From Bacteroidales bacterium (GTDB taxonomy: Bacteria; Bacteroidota; Bacteroidia; Bacteroidales; F082): a stretch of DNA of 5,048 bases. Position 1 is the first letter of the stretch. The number at the start of each line of letters is the position of its first letter. The position numbers were made by a program, and so were the translations under genes. A model generated the notes under the pieces. It was given only the letters and a program-made list of their open reading frames with translations, was not told the DNA's origin and searched no databases. Below, piece after piece: positions 4,916 through 5,048 of this stretch. The stretch covers positions 1 through 5,048 of the forward strand of contig JADYZK010000447.1 of assembly GCA_020853175.1 (NCBI GenBank), read 5' to 3'.

Positions 4916-5048
4916 CTATTCCCTTGAACCTTGTACATCAAACTGGCGACGCATTTGTTCCACATCAACAGCACTAATCGTTAACATTCCGGTTTCGTCC
5001 ACGGTAATCGAAATGTTGATGGGCGCATCCTTAATAAAAGGATCGAAA
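4916..5048 (-). CDS. C-terminal end of a probable Hsp70-family protein (partial, runs off the right edge)
   Basis: An open frame entering from the right edge reads 43 residues to a TAG stop (4916-4918). The stretch PINISITVDETGMLTISAVD resembles the substrate-binding beta-sandwich of Hsp70 proteins, where a 'P-I-x-V-x-F-x-I-D-E-N-G-I-L-x-V-x-A-x-D' pattern is typical. The protein then ends with EQMRRQFDVQGSRE, so it lacks the helical lid of full DnaK, as in short Hsp70-like proteins of Bacteroidota. The match is by pattern only over a short piece; another beta-rich protein is possible. The downstream SDR starts 32 bp later on the same strand. Confidence 0.5.
   Translation of the reverse strand, partial: FDPFIKDAPINISITVDETGMLTISAVDVEQMRRQFDVQGSRE

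Overview
The window is a single-direction stretch of bacterial chromosome: every gene I can support lies on the minus strand, so transcription runs from high to low coordinates. Gene content and sequence style point to Bacteroidota: moderate-to-low GC, AT-rich translation starts without clear Shine-Dalgarno sequences, a TAnnTTTG-type -7 promoter box, and the order rseC-rnfB-rnfC-rnfD-rnfG. An anaerobic or facultative member of the Bacteroidales/Marinilabiliales type is likely, but the exact lineage cannot be fixed from this sequence.

In transcription order, the right-hand part (5048 to 3738) holds the last 43 codons of a probable Hsp70-family protein, a short-chain dehydrogenase/reductase (SDR) of 227 residues, and an RseC/MucC-family membrane protein with a Cys-rich motif. 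Gaps of 32 and 21 bp suggest one transcription unit. A 331-bp AT-rich non-coding stretch follows (3407-3737). It carries a set of nested inverted repeats around a perfect 17-bp palindrome, a pair of imperfect direct repeats, a good Bacteroidota -7 box, and a small GC-rich hairpin near the predicted transcript start.

The left-hand part (3406 to 1) is the front of an rnf operon: rnfB (GTG start), rnfC, rnfD and the first 21 codons of rnfG. Gaps are 13, 8 and 26 bp. The remaining subunits (rest of rnfG, then rnfE and rnfA) would be expected beyond the left edge. Together they would form the membrane Rnf complex, which passes electrons between ferredoxin and NAD(H) and couples this to ion movement. 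RnfC holds the NADH/FMN domain and two 4Fe-4S clusters, RnfB is a multi-cluster ferredoxin-like subunit with one membrane anchor, and RnfD is a membrane subunit with a probable covalent flavin site. RseC next to rnf is a known arrangement and fits a link between RseC and Rnf-type complexes.

The coding part is mostly conventional. The least explained feature is the structured intergenic region at about 3535-3702. Smaller points are a Pro inside the predicted RnfD flavinylation motif, a Gln in place of the usual catalytic-tetrad Asn in the SDR, and a heptamer tandem repeat across the rnfC/rnfD junction. I did not find convincing evidence of a wholly new system.
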